Shown here: positions 15,770-22,511 of the stretch, piece by piece
Position numbering within the stretch: the stretch's first letter is position 1
Layout: each line of letters opens with the position of its first letter
Source: Akkermansiaceae bacterium UBA5689
GTDB taxonomy: Bacteria > Verrucomicrobiota > Verrucomicrobiia > Verrucomicrobiales > Akkermansiaceae
Direction: 5' to 3'
Assembly: GCA_002420305.1 (NCBI GenBank)
Contig: DIHT01000058.1
Span: 34,619 to 58,539, forward strand
DNA length: 23,921 nt
Notes under the pieces: generated by a model
The model's input: the letters and a program-made list of their open reading frames with translations, nothing else
What the model was told of the DNA's origin: nothing
The model's database searches: none
Made by a program: the position numbers and the translations under genes

Positions 15770-16038
15770 GGAAAAGAGCCTCGGAGAGCAGGAACCCGCC
15801 CGGTTCTAGCCTTCCAGTGGGACGAATCAAGCCTGCGGGTTATTCATCCTCACATGTGCCTGAAATTTGCCAAAAAAGCAGCTGATTCCGCAAAGAGCTT
15901 TGCCAAGGGGGTAAGATTCGTTGCATCGTATCCCCAATGCGCGCGCTCGCTCCCAACGCCCTTGCTCTTCGGAGTGCGCTCTCGCACCCCTGTGGCGCCC
16001 AAATGGCTTTCTCCAAACACCGTGGAAAGTTTCCAACG
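15770..16038. promoter_or_regulatory. Divergent control region between the two peptide-transport operons
   Basis: This is the longest gene-free stretch of the window (269 bp) and must hold promoters for both yejB (leftward) and oppA (rightward). I could not assign -35/-10 pairs with confidence. Visible structure includes GAACC-5nt-GGTTC at 15792-15806, repeated TTTGC half-sites at 15866-15906, and a GTGCG-4nt-CGCAC hairpin at 15974-15987 in the likely oppA leader. No stable protein-coding frame is evident. Confidence 0.6.
15866..15906. promoter_or_regulatory. Candidate operator: TTTGC half-site repeats
   Basis: TTTGCCAA occurs at 15866-15873 and again at 15899-15906, exactly 33 bp apart (about three helical turns). 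The second copy is half of an inverted repeat, GCAAAG-AG-CTTTGC, at 15890-15903. This arrangement is what a dimeric repressor or activator might bind. The protein is unknown. Confidence 0.35.
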
Positions 16039-17919
16039 ATGCGTATCTTCACGATCCTCTGCCTTATCACAGCCTCTCTTTTCACGGGAGCTTGTAAGCA
16101 AGGCGAGACTGCGGTCGATCGCGCCACCAGAGAGGGCATCCTGATCATGGGCAACACCTCCGAGCCAAAGGGCCTGGATCCACACATCGTCAGCGGAGTT
16201 CTTGAGAGCAATATTATCAGAGCTCTTTTTGAGGGACTGGTGGTCGGCCACCCTTCGAAGGACGGAGTGGCATTGCCGGGAGTGGCAGAGAAATGGTATC
16301 CGACTGATCCACAAAAACCTGATGAGTGGGTCTTTGAGTTGCGCAAGGATGCCAGATGGTCAGATGGCACCCCTCTAACCGCCGAGGATTTTCTCTTCTC
16401 CTTCCGCCGCATCCTCAGCCCGTCACTGGCCTCGGATTATTCGTTCATGCTCTACTACATCAGGGATGCGGAACCCTACCACAAGTCGCAGCGGTCCTAC
16501 CTCACCTGCCGTAAAGATGAATCCTTTCCGGTGGAGTGGAAGACGCTGAAAAAAGTCGACTTTGGTCCGAACGAGATGGGATCAACGGACTTCAACAAAA
16601 AAGGACTCGACCACCTCAAGGCGGAGCAGATCCGCGCACTACAATCAGATCCAGAGCTGTTCGAATGGCCCGAAGACGTAAGCCAGGAAGTACGCGAAAC
16701 CCTGATTCAAAAAAATCTGGAATTTGCAGAAAGCGGAAAGGATCTCTGGGAGCTGATTGATTTCGGTGCCACGGCACCTGACCCCTTCACCCTGAAGGTA
16801 AAACTCAACTCTCCAATCGCCTTTCTTCCCGAGATCACCAAGCACTACACCTGGTATCCGGTCCCCAAGCACAGCATCCTTGAGCACGGCAGAATTGGGG
16901 ACCGCTTTACCGATTGGACCAAGCCTAAGAACATCGTAAGCAACGGGTCCTTCATCCTCACCTCCTGGAAATTCAATGACCATATCCAGGTAGAGCGTAA
17001 TCCCCGCTACTGGGACCGCTCCAATGTTGGCATCAACGGTATCCGCTACCTGCCGATTTCAAACCTATACACCGAGGACCGGATGTATTTTGACGGGCAG
17101 ATGCACGTCACCTACACGCTGGCACCTGAGCTGATTGAATATGCCCGGGAACGCTATCCCGACCAGGTCCGCAACGAGCTCTATCTGGGAACCTACTTTA
17201 TCCGCGCCAATGTCACCCGGGAGCCCTTTACCGACCCACGCGTGCGCATGGCCTTCTCCAAGGCGATCGACCAGCAGTCCATGATCACCAACGTCCTGAA
17301 AGGCGGTCAGAAACCAGCCGGAGGGCTGGTTCCGCCCTTCGGAGATTACCGGCCGGCCAAGACGATAGGCTTTGATCCGGAGGGAGCCCGCAAACTCCTC
17401 GCCGAGGCCGGTTACCCAGGTGGCGAAGGAATCCCGGAAATTGAGTATCTCACCACCGACAAGGAAACATCGAAGGCCACTGCCGAGGCTTTACAGGCGA
17501 TGTGGAAGGACAATCTGGGAGTAAGTGTTCGGATCAAACAAATGGAATGGACCTCCTATATCACCACCATGTTCGAGAAGGATTACGGTCTCGCGGCGGG
17601 AGGTTGGATTGGTGATTATCTGGACCCTCTGACATTTCTGGATATGTGGATGAAGGACGGCGGCAATAATCGTACCGGCTGGCATAACGAGGAATTTGAG
17701 GCCCTCTTGAAAAAGGCCGGTAATACTGGTGACCCCGGAGCACGCTACCGGATACTGGAGGAGGCTGAGGCTCTCTTCCTCTCCGAGACCCCCATCCTGC
17801 CCCTCTTCTGGTACACCCGTAATTACCTCATCCACCCCGACGTCAAGGGCTGGGATCCGCTGATCCTGGACAATCATCCCTACAAGTTCCTCCAACTTGA
17901 ACGAAACCCGGAGCTCTAA
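16039..17919 (+). CDS. oppA: OppA-like oligopeptide-binding lipoprotein
   Basis: Substrate-binding protein of the second peptide importer, 626 residues. MRIFTILCLITASLFTGAC is a lipoprotein signal with the modified cysteine at 19. Mature features follow OppA closely: EPKGLDPHIVSG, ALFEGLV, ARWSDGTPLTAEDF, WYPVPKHSI, NIVSNGSFIL, VERNPRYWDRS, YLPISNLYTEDRMYFDG, DPRVRMAFSKAID and AGGWIGDYLDPLTF. A hydrophilic segment at about residues 150-245 adds roughly 70 residues relative to E. coli OppA as I remember it. The frame is open back to 15937, but those 34 residues are not signal-like. The ATG at 16039 starts exactly at a lipoprotein signal and has a weak GGAAAG upstream. oppB follows after 20 bp. 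Confidence 0.92.
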   Translation: MRIFTILCLITASLFTGACKQGETAVDRATREGILIMGNTSEPKGLDPHIVSGVLESNIIRALFEGLVVGHPSKDGVALPGVAEKWYPTDPQKPDEWVFELRKDARWSDGTPLTAEDFLFSFRRILSPSLASDYSFMLYYIRDAEPYHKSQRSYLTCRKDESFPVEWKTLKKVDFGPNEMGSTDFNKKGLDHLKAEQIRALQSDPELFEWPEDVSQEVRETLIQKNLEFAESGKDLWELIDFGATAPDPFTLKVKLNSPIAFLPEITKHYTWYPVPKHSILEHGRIGDRFTDWTKPKNIVSNGSFILTSWKFNDHIQVERNPRYWDRSNVGINGIRYLPISNLYTEDRMYFDGQMHVTYTLAPELIEYARERYPDQVRNELYLGTYFIRANVTREPFTDPRVRMAFSKAIDQQSMITNVLKGGQKPAGGLVPPFGDYRPAKTIGFDPEGARKLLAEAGYPGGEGIPEIEYLTTDKETSKATAEALQAMWKDNLGVSVRIKQMEWTSYITTMFEKDYGLAAGGWIGDYLDPLTFLDMWMKDGGNNRTGWHNEEFEALLKKAGNTGDPGARYRILEEAEALFLSETPILPLFWYTRNYLIHPDVKGWDPLILDNHPYKFLQLERNPEL

Positions 17920-17939
17920 CCGCAGAACCCCGTTTGCTG

Positions 17940-18872
17940 ATGCTCCGCTTTATTACCAGTCGACTTCTGCAGGGCCTGTTTGTCCTCTTCGCCCTCTATA
18001 CGATCACGTTCTTCCTGTCCAAGGCCATGCCAGGAGAACCCTTTACCGGGGAAAAAAATCTCTCCGAGGAATCCAAGTCTTATCAACGTGCACTCTACGG
18101 GCTCGATAAACCCCTTCTTCACCAGTACCTTATCTACCCGAAAAACATCATTACCGAAGGCTCACTGGCGGTCTCAACCAGCAAAGGCCGGCCGGTCAGG
18201 GATATCATCTCCCAGTCCTTCAAGGTATCAGTCATCCTCGGCCTGAGCGCCCTTGGGATCGCGATCTGCATCGGTGTGCCGATTGGCATTATCTCAGCGG
18301 TGCGCAAGAACAGCTGGGTAGACTGGGGGACCATGACCATCGCCATGATAGGCATCTGTGTGCCGGCATTCACCATTGGACCATTATTCCAGATTTTCAT
18401 TGCTGCCAATCTCCCGGGAATCAAGGTGGCCGGCTGGGGGAATCCGCAGGACATCCTGCTGCCGGCTATTACCCTGGGTCTCTCAACGGCAGCCTACCTT
18501 GCCCGCCTGACTCGTGGCGGGATGCTCGAAATCCTTTCTCAGGACTACATCCGCACAGCACGCGCTAAGGGAATTCCAGCGAGCAAAGTTATCATGCGCC
18601 ATGCCCTGCGCGGAGGAATCCTCCCCTCGGTGGCTTTCATCGGTCCGGCCTTTGCCGCACTAATCAGCGGATCCTTCATTGTCGAGACCATCTTTCAAGT
18701 TCCAGGCATGGGGCAGCATTTTGTGAATGCTGTCATCTCACGAGATGAGTTCCTACTCCTCGGTGTGGCCCTCTTTTTCGGTGTTTTAATCGTGATCATG
18801 AACCTTGCCGCCGATCTCCTGACCGGCATTCTCGACCCGCGGGTACGCATTACCGGAGACTCCTCCAAATAA
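17940..18872 (+). CDS. oppB: Oligopeptide ABC transporter permease OppB
   Basis: Inner-membrane permease of the second peptide importer, 310 residues. The N-terminal helix RLLQGLFVLFALYTITFFL is followed by a periplasmic stretch that starts KAMPGEPF, a variant of the usual PGDPF. Later blocks are PIGIISAVRKNSWVDWG, LARLTRGGMLE, YIRTARAKGIP (the ATPase-contacting loop), GSFIVETIFQVPGMG and LTGILDPRVR at the end. The frame is open from a TTG at 17934, but the ATG at 17940 is preferred. There is no Shine-Dalgarno. It lies between oppA (20 bp) and oppC (3 bp). No ATPase gene follows the set. The pair at 8732-10800 is the nearest candidate. Confidence 0.94.
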   Translation: MLRFITSRLLQGLFVLFALYTITFFLSKAMPGEPFTGEKNLSEESKSYQRALYGLDKPLLHQYLIYPKNIITEGSLAVSTSKGRPVRDIISQSFKVSVILGLSALGIAICIGVPIGIISAVRKNSWVDWGTMTIAMIGICVPAFTIGPLFQIFIAANLPGIKVAGWGNPQDILLPAITLGLSTAAYLARLTRGGMLEILSQDYIRTARAKGIPASKVIMRHALRGGILPSVAFIGPAFAALISGSFIVETIFQVPGMGQHFVNAVISRDEFLLLGVALFFGVLIVIMNLAADLLTGILDPRVRITGDSSK

Positions 18873-18875
18873 CAC

Positions 18876-19874
18876 ATGACTGCCGCAACTCAAGGAACCG
18901 AAAACGCAGAGAGTCGAGATCCTTTCCAAGGCGATGACTCGTCGCAACATGCTGAGCGTGGTTCGTCACTATGGCGGGACGCCTGGGTCCGCATGGGTAA
19001 GAACAAGGTCGCCATTATCAGCCTGATTCTCTTCGTCATCACCTGCCTGCTCTGCTTCGGGTTTGCCTGGTTATGTAAGGACCCCATTCAGCAGGATTTG
19101 ACTAATAAGTTTGCCTCGCCCTCCGGCGAGCACTGGATGGGCACCGACGCCATGGGACGGGATCTGTTCTCCCGAATCCTCTACGGCGGGCAGGTATCCA
19201 TCCTTGTTGGTCTGGTCGCCACTTTTGTCGCAGTTACCATCGGTGTCGCCTACGGCGCGATCTCCGGATTTTATGGGGGACGTGTTGATGCACTCATGAT
19301 GCGTATCGTAGATACGCTGCTGTCTATTCCTTTCCTGATGGTTGTCATCGTTCTCCAAGCGGTGCTCTCGGAGTGGTCGGGGAATACCTCAAAATGGATT
19401 GTGGATACCTGGGGGTGGAACAAGGAGTTCACTAACAGGGCAACCAATGTCCTACCCCTCTTCTTTGCCCTCGGCCTGTTCGGCTGGCTGACTCTGGCAC
19501 GTATTGTCCGCGCTCAGGTACTGAGCCTCAAGGAACGGGAATTCGTCGAAGCCGCTACATCCCTCGGTCTTTCCAAGCTCCGGGTGCTTTTCCGTCACAT
19601 CATTCCCAACACCCTTGGACCGACCGTCGTTTACGCTACCCTGACTGTTCCAGGCTTTATCATGTATGAGGCAACCCTGTCCTACCTCGGCCTCGGCGTG
19701 GAGTCACCCAACAGTTCCTGGGGAATCCTCATCAAGGAGGGCGCCAACTATCTGGAGACCAACCCACAGCTGCTCATTCTGCCTGGTATCTTTTTTACCC
19801 TGACGCTGTTTGCCCTGAACTTCCTCGGCGATGGCCTGCGTGACGCTCTGGACCCCAAGGCCTCCAAGGATTAA
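18876..19874 (+). CDS. oppC: Oligopeptide ABC transporter permease OppC
   Basis: Second permease of the OppABC set, 332 residues. A polar N-terminal tail of about 30 residues leads to LWRDAWVRMGKNKVAIISL, the standard OppC/DppC N-terminal block, then a first helix, EHWMGTDAMGRDLFSRILYG, the cytoplasmic EAA-type loop VEAATSLGLSKLRVLFRHIIPN, YEATLSYLGLGV and GDGLRDALDP at the end. The loop between the third and fourth helices (about residues 166-190, around NTSKWIVDTWGWNKEF) is longer than usual, in line with the enlarged loops in neighbouring transporter genes. It begins 3 bp after oppB and converges on radC. Confidence 0.94.
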   Translation: MTAATQGTENAESRDPFQGDDSSQHAERGSSLWRDAWVRMGKNKVAIISLILFVITCLLCFGFAWLCKDPIQQDLTNKFASPSGEHWMGTDAMGRDLFSRILYGGQVSILVGLVATFVAVTIGVAYGAISGFYGGRVDALMMRIVDTLLSIPFLMVVIVLQAVLSEWSGNTSKWIVDTWGWNKEFTNRATNVLPLFFALGLFGWLTLARIVRAQVLSLKEREFVEAATSLGLSKLRVLFRHIIPNTLGPTVVYATLTVPGFIMYEATLSYLGLGVESPNSSWGILIKEGANYLETNPQLLILPGIFFTLTLFALNFLGDGLRDALDPKASKD

Positions 19875-19909
19875 ATTCCCTTGTCCTGATAAGATCATCC
19901 CCGGGAATT
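19874..19909. terminator. Inverted repeat between convergent oppC and radC
   Basis: AATTCCC (19874-19880) and GGGAATT (19903-19909) are perfect complements separated by 22 bp in the 50-bp convergent gap. The loop is long and no T-run follows, so it is a low-confidence terminator. Confidence 0.25.
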
Positions 19910-19924
19910 CAAAGAGGCATCTGA

Positions 19925-20623
19925 CTAAGAGGCTGCTGTCAGCATCCCAGCCTCCCTGAAAGAGAAGAAGCCTTCATGCTTCCCGGCGGGTCGACCTATG
20001 ATGATGTGGTCGAGAAAATTGACTCCGAGAAGATCGGCTGCGCGGGCAATCCGTTCTGTCATCTCCCGGTCCGCTCCGCTCGGAGAAGGATCTCCCGAGG
20101 GATGATTATGAATCAGAACAAAGCCATACGCCTTATGGAGAACCACCGGGTGAAGGATATCTCTCGGGTGCGCAACTGTTTCATTCAAGCTTCCTTCGGT
20201 GAGAATCAGTGATCGGGTAATCCGCAGACGAGCATCAATCAAAGCGATTCGGAGGGTCTCGTGTCGGAGGTGCCCAACCTGTGGAAAGAAAATCTCGAAA
20301 ACAGCCCTCGGCCCATCCAGCTTCTTCAGAACCATTTTCTCTCGGGCAACCCGTGCACCCAGCTCGAAGGAGGCCACAAGCTGAGCCGCCTTGGCAATTC
20401 CGAGGCCATGGTGGCTGCAAAGTTCTCTCACTCCAAGCCCACCGAGGGCCATGAGGCTTCCATAATCCTTCAGCAACTTTCGGCCCAGATCAATAGCGCT
20501 CTGCCCTTTAACCCCCACTCTCAGGAACACCGCGACCAACTCCTCATCAGTCAGGGCCTCTGGACCCTGCGCTGCCAATTTTTCCCTTGGTCGCGTGCCA
20601 CGAGGAAGATCGTTGATCGCCAT
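19925..20623 (-). CDS. radC: RadC family JAMM-domain protein
   Basis: RadC proteins combine an N-terminal helix-hairpin-helix region with a C-terminal MPN/JAMM metalloprotease-like domain. Their cellular role is still unsettled despite the DNA-repair name. The 232 residues include the family opening NDLPRGTRPREKL, an HhH-like SLMALGGLGVRELCSHHGLG (56-75), and a JAMM domain from about 105 with GSLNETVAHPRDI and HNHPSGDPSPSGAD. The zinc ligands are H172, H174 and D185, and all are intact. It has its own 133-bp upstream region containing a TGTTC-N4-GAACA palindrome. This suggests LexA control rather than cotranscription with the cox operon upstream. No Shine-Dalgarno precedes the ATG. Confidence 0.94.
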   Translation of the reverse strand: MAINDLPRGTRPREKLAAQGPEALTDEELVAVFLRVGVKGQSAIDLGRKLLKDYGSLMALGGLGVRELCSHHGLGIAKAAQLVASFELGARVAREKMVLKKLDGPRAVFEIFFPQVGHLRHETLRIALIDARLRITRSLILTEGSLNETVAHPRDILHPVVLHKAYGFVLIHNHPSGDPSPSGADREMTERIARAADLLGVNFLDHIIIGRPAGKHEGFFSFREAGMLTAAS

Positions 20624-20644
20624 TTCATAAGATCAGGGAAAAGA

Positions 20645-20658
20645 TGTTCTAATGAACA
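20645..20658. promoter_or_regulatory. LexA-like operator upstream of radC
   Basis: TGTTCTAATGAACA is a perfect TGTTC-N4-GAACA palindrome ending 21 bp before the radC start. I recall this pattern as the LexA-binding motif described for Verrucomicrobia. With ten specified bases it would be expected about 0.02 times by chance in a window of this size. No other copy was noticed. Confidence 0.6.
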
Positions 20659-20719
20659 GTTTTTTATGGGCTCGACTGCGGACGAAAGAGAGCACGTAAC
20701 CGCATTTCCACCCCATTCA

Positions 20720-20739
20720 GGGGATAACCTCCCCTTTTT
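20720..20739 (+). terminator. Rho-independent-type hairpin between coxB and radC
   Basis: On the plus strand, GGGGA-TAACC-TCCCC is followed by TTTTT, a compact terminator shape. It points toward the cox genes, not along them. Reading from coxB the same hairpin lacks a U-tract, and GGGG can alternatively pair with CCCC at 20711-20714. It may block antisense readthrough or act weakly in both directions. Confidence 0.45.
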
Positions 20740-20756
20740 CTACTCGCGCCGTGCTT

Positions 20757-21653
20757 TCACTCGGTCCCTTCACCGCCAACGGACTCGTCGGCCTTTTCCC
20801 CTGCCCCCAGGGTGGATTCTGCGGCCTCATCAGAGGCGCCGTTTTCCCCAGCAGCAGAGGAATCTTCCTCGGCCTTCTTGGAGTTCCTCGCGTAGGCTGC
20901 GTTACTCTGCTCCGCCAACCATGTGTTGTAGGCCCCCTTACCGACAACCTCCATCACGCCAACCATGTCTCCATGACCCTCTCCGCACAGCTGAGCACAG
21001 ACAACACTCGTTTCCAGTTTCTTCAAGGGACGAAACCACATGGGAATGTCAGTTCCGGGAATGGCATCCTGCTGGATCCGCATGGGCACGATGGCGTAGC
21101 CATGAATGACATCGGTAGAGGTTATCTGGAGGATTGCCGGCTCCAACACTGGAAGTTTAAGAATCGGTGAAGAAAAATCATCCCACCCGTTCGGGTCTTC
21201 TGGGTCAATACAAGGATCTCCAGCTCTCTCGATCAGGTGGCGGTCAATCCTCCCGAATTTTCCGTCCAATCCAGGATAGTGGTAGTTCCAACCGAATTGA
21301 TATCCAATCACCCTGACCCGAGATGGATCCTGCGCTTGGATATCCTCGAAACGGTCTGTTCTCTCCGCCCAGAGAGGGAAGGCAAAACCGAGAAGCAGAA
21401 CCGCCTCAAAAATTGCCACCCCAACCTCAAGGTGAGTCGTGACGTGGTTTTGCACTCCGTGGTAGGACGCCTTAGGGTTTCTCTTCCGCCAGAATCTCCA
21501 GCACGCGAGCAGGAAAAACCCAGTCCACCCTACAAAGAGCGCGAGCATGAACCAGTGCACGAGATCAATCAGGTGGTCGACACTTCCTCCATGTTCCGAG
21601 AAATTTTCCGGAATACCTAGATATTCAACGATGGTCTTGGCAAGAATTGGCAT
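20757..21653 (-). CDS. coxB: Cytochrome c oxidase subunit II (CuA-containing)
   Basis: This subunit takes electrons from cytochrome c through the binuclear CuA centre. The 298 residues have two transmembrane helices (about 32-52 and 76-95) and then a periplasmic cupredoxin domain. The aromatic electron-entry motif is YQFGWNYHYPGLDG (118-131). CuA ligands are present: H184 in TDVIHGYAIV, and C219, C223, H227 and M230 in CAQLCGEGHGDM. The usual Glu between the cysteines is Gln (Q221), as in some ba3-type enzymes. There is no fused cytochrome c. The last 45 residues are a low-complexity acidic, Ala/Gly/Ser-rich tail. Unusually, subunit II is the last gene here, after III, IV and two small membrane proteins. 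Confidence 0.95.
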   Translation of the reverse strand: MPILAKTIVEYLGIPENFSEHGGSVDHLIDLVHWFMLALFVGWTGFFLLACWRFWRKRNPKASYHGVQNHVTTHLEVGVAIFEAVLLLGFAFPLWAERTDRFEDIQAQDPSRVRVIGYQFGWNYHYPGLDGKFGRIDRHLIERAGDPCIDPEDPNGWDDFSSPILKLPVLEPAILQITSTDVIHGYAIVPMRIQQDAIPGTDIPMWFRPLKKLETSVVCAQLCGEGHGDMVGVMEVVGKGAYNTWLAEQSNAAYARNSKKAEEDSSAAGENGASDEAAESTLGAGEKADESVGGEGTE

Positions 21654-21692
21654 GGGTGCTCAGGTTGGAGAACAGAGAATCAGAAAACGTTC

Positions 21693-21887
21693 CTAATCGG
21701 CATACTTGGGGTCCAGTGCTTCCCGCTCGCGGCGCACCATTCGAACCATGCAGACCCCTGTCGCTCCCAGCACTGGAATGACTGTCGCTAGCAGGAAAAA
21801 TATGGACCAGCCCGCGGCGTCGCCCCCAGCTTCCTGAAAGGATTTGGCGCAGGTGGTGCAGGCGATATTGAGAGATTCAAGAAGCAT
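21693..21887 (-). CDS. Small single-helix protein of the cytochrome oxidase operon
   Basis: A 64-residue protein of unknown function. The N-terminus holds a CxxC motif (ACTTCAKSF, C10 and C13) and a Gly-rich GGDAAGW. One transmembrane helix (about 27-48, WSIFFLLATVIPVLGATGV) and a basic-acidic tail ending LDPKYAD follow. It lies between subunit II (39 bp) and the 67-residue protein (18 bp) on the same strand. Its position suggests an accessory or assembly role in the oxidase. The CxxC could bind copper or haem, or form a disulphide, but nothing in the sequence decides this. I believe similar short proteins occur in oxidase operons of related bacteria, though I cannot verify it here. Confidence 0.65.
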   Translation of the reverse strand: MLLESLNIACTTCAKSFQEAGGDAAGWSIFFLLATVIPVLGATGVCMVRMVRREREALDPKYAD

Positions 21888-21905
21888 GATTTGGATGGTT
21901 TGATC

Positions 21906-22109
21906 TTACAGAATTAACTTTCGTGCCTTCCGGTAAAAGTAGACCCCATAGACGGGAAATCCAATCGTTCCTACTATTCCGGCCACCATTAGAATGGGAC
22001 GAATGACTCCTATCGTGACCGGAGCAAGGAAAAGCGCCCACCCCATCATGAAGAGGCTGAGAAGGGTCGTCACGATGACGAAAACGATGTGAAAGCCGCG
22101 AAGTGACAT
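21906..22109 (-). CDS. Small two-helix membrane protein of the cytochrome oxidase operon
   Basis: A 67-residue protein with two hydrophobic segments (about 6-29 and 37-57) and a basic C-terminus YFYRKARKLIL. It has no cysteine or obvious cofactor ligand. It lies 9 bp after subunit IV and 18 bp before the 64-residue protein, so it is cotranscribed with the oxidase. A role as a small structural or assembly subunit is an inference from position only. Confidence 0.65.
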   Translation of the reverse strand: MSLRGFHIVFVIVTTLLSLFMMGWALFLAPVTIGVIRPILMVAGIVGTIGFPVYGVYFYRKARKLIL

Positions 22110-22118
22110 TTTGAAAAA

Positions 22119-22496
22119 TTAGTCTGAGGTGGTGGTTTGTTCCGGATTGTAAAATTTATCACCCTCGACTGTGTTCCCGTACTCGATCGGGTCGGTGAAA
22201 GCCCAGCCCGTAAGGAACATCAACACGACACCCATCAATGCGCTGATAAGAAGAACCACATAGATCGTCTTTTTCTCATGATTCAAGTGCATGAAAATCG
22301 AGGCTACCAGAGTCGCTTTGAAGGTGGCAATGAGGAGGCCAATGATCGCATCTTTCGAGTCAAACCCATGCCCTCCAAAATCTAACCAAGGAACGGTCGC
22401 CACTGCCACCGTTACCACGGTGAACACAAATAGGGCCATCCCTATTAGAAGATAGAGCTTCTTTGCCTTCTGGATTTCTGCAGGTGTGTCAGCCAT
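22119..22496 (-). CDS. coxD: Cytochrome c oxidase subunit IV
   Basis: A prokaryotic COX4-type subunit, 125 residues with three transmembrane helices (about 13-36, 47-68 and 78-97). The block ATFKATLVASIFMHLNHEKK (57-76) is the family hallmark (usually K-x-x-LV-x-x-FFMHL). This subunit stabilises the oxidase and has no redox centre. It has a polar N-terminal tail and a hydrophilic C-terminal tail of about 25 residues. It lies 15 bp after subunit III. No Shine-Dalgarno precedes the start. Confidence 0.9.
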   Translation of the reverse strand: MADTPAEIQKAKKLYLLIGMALFVFTVVTVAVATVPWLDFGGHGFDSKDAIIGLLIATFKATLVASIFMHLNHEKKTIYVVLLISALMGVVLMFLTGWAFTDPIEYGNTVEGDKFYNPEQTTTSD

Positions 22497-22511
22497 TGGC
22501 TCTTGGAGGGG

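Noticed and set aside
15792..15806. GAACC-5nt-GGTTC inverted repeat considered as a second LexA-type site
   Set aside because: The half-sites are in the opposite orientation to TGTTC-N4-GAACA and the spacing differs.
15937..16038. Upstream extension of oppA to 15937
   Set aside because: The 34 extra residues would bury the lipoprotein signal peptide inside the protein.
15827..16144. Short open frames on both strands in the yejB-oppA control region and across the oppA start
   Set aside because: They overlap the oppA lipoprotein signal, have no protein-like features and no supporting start context.
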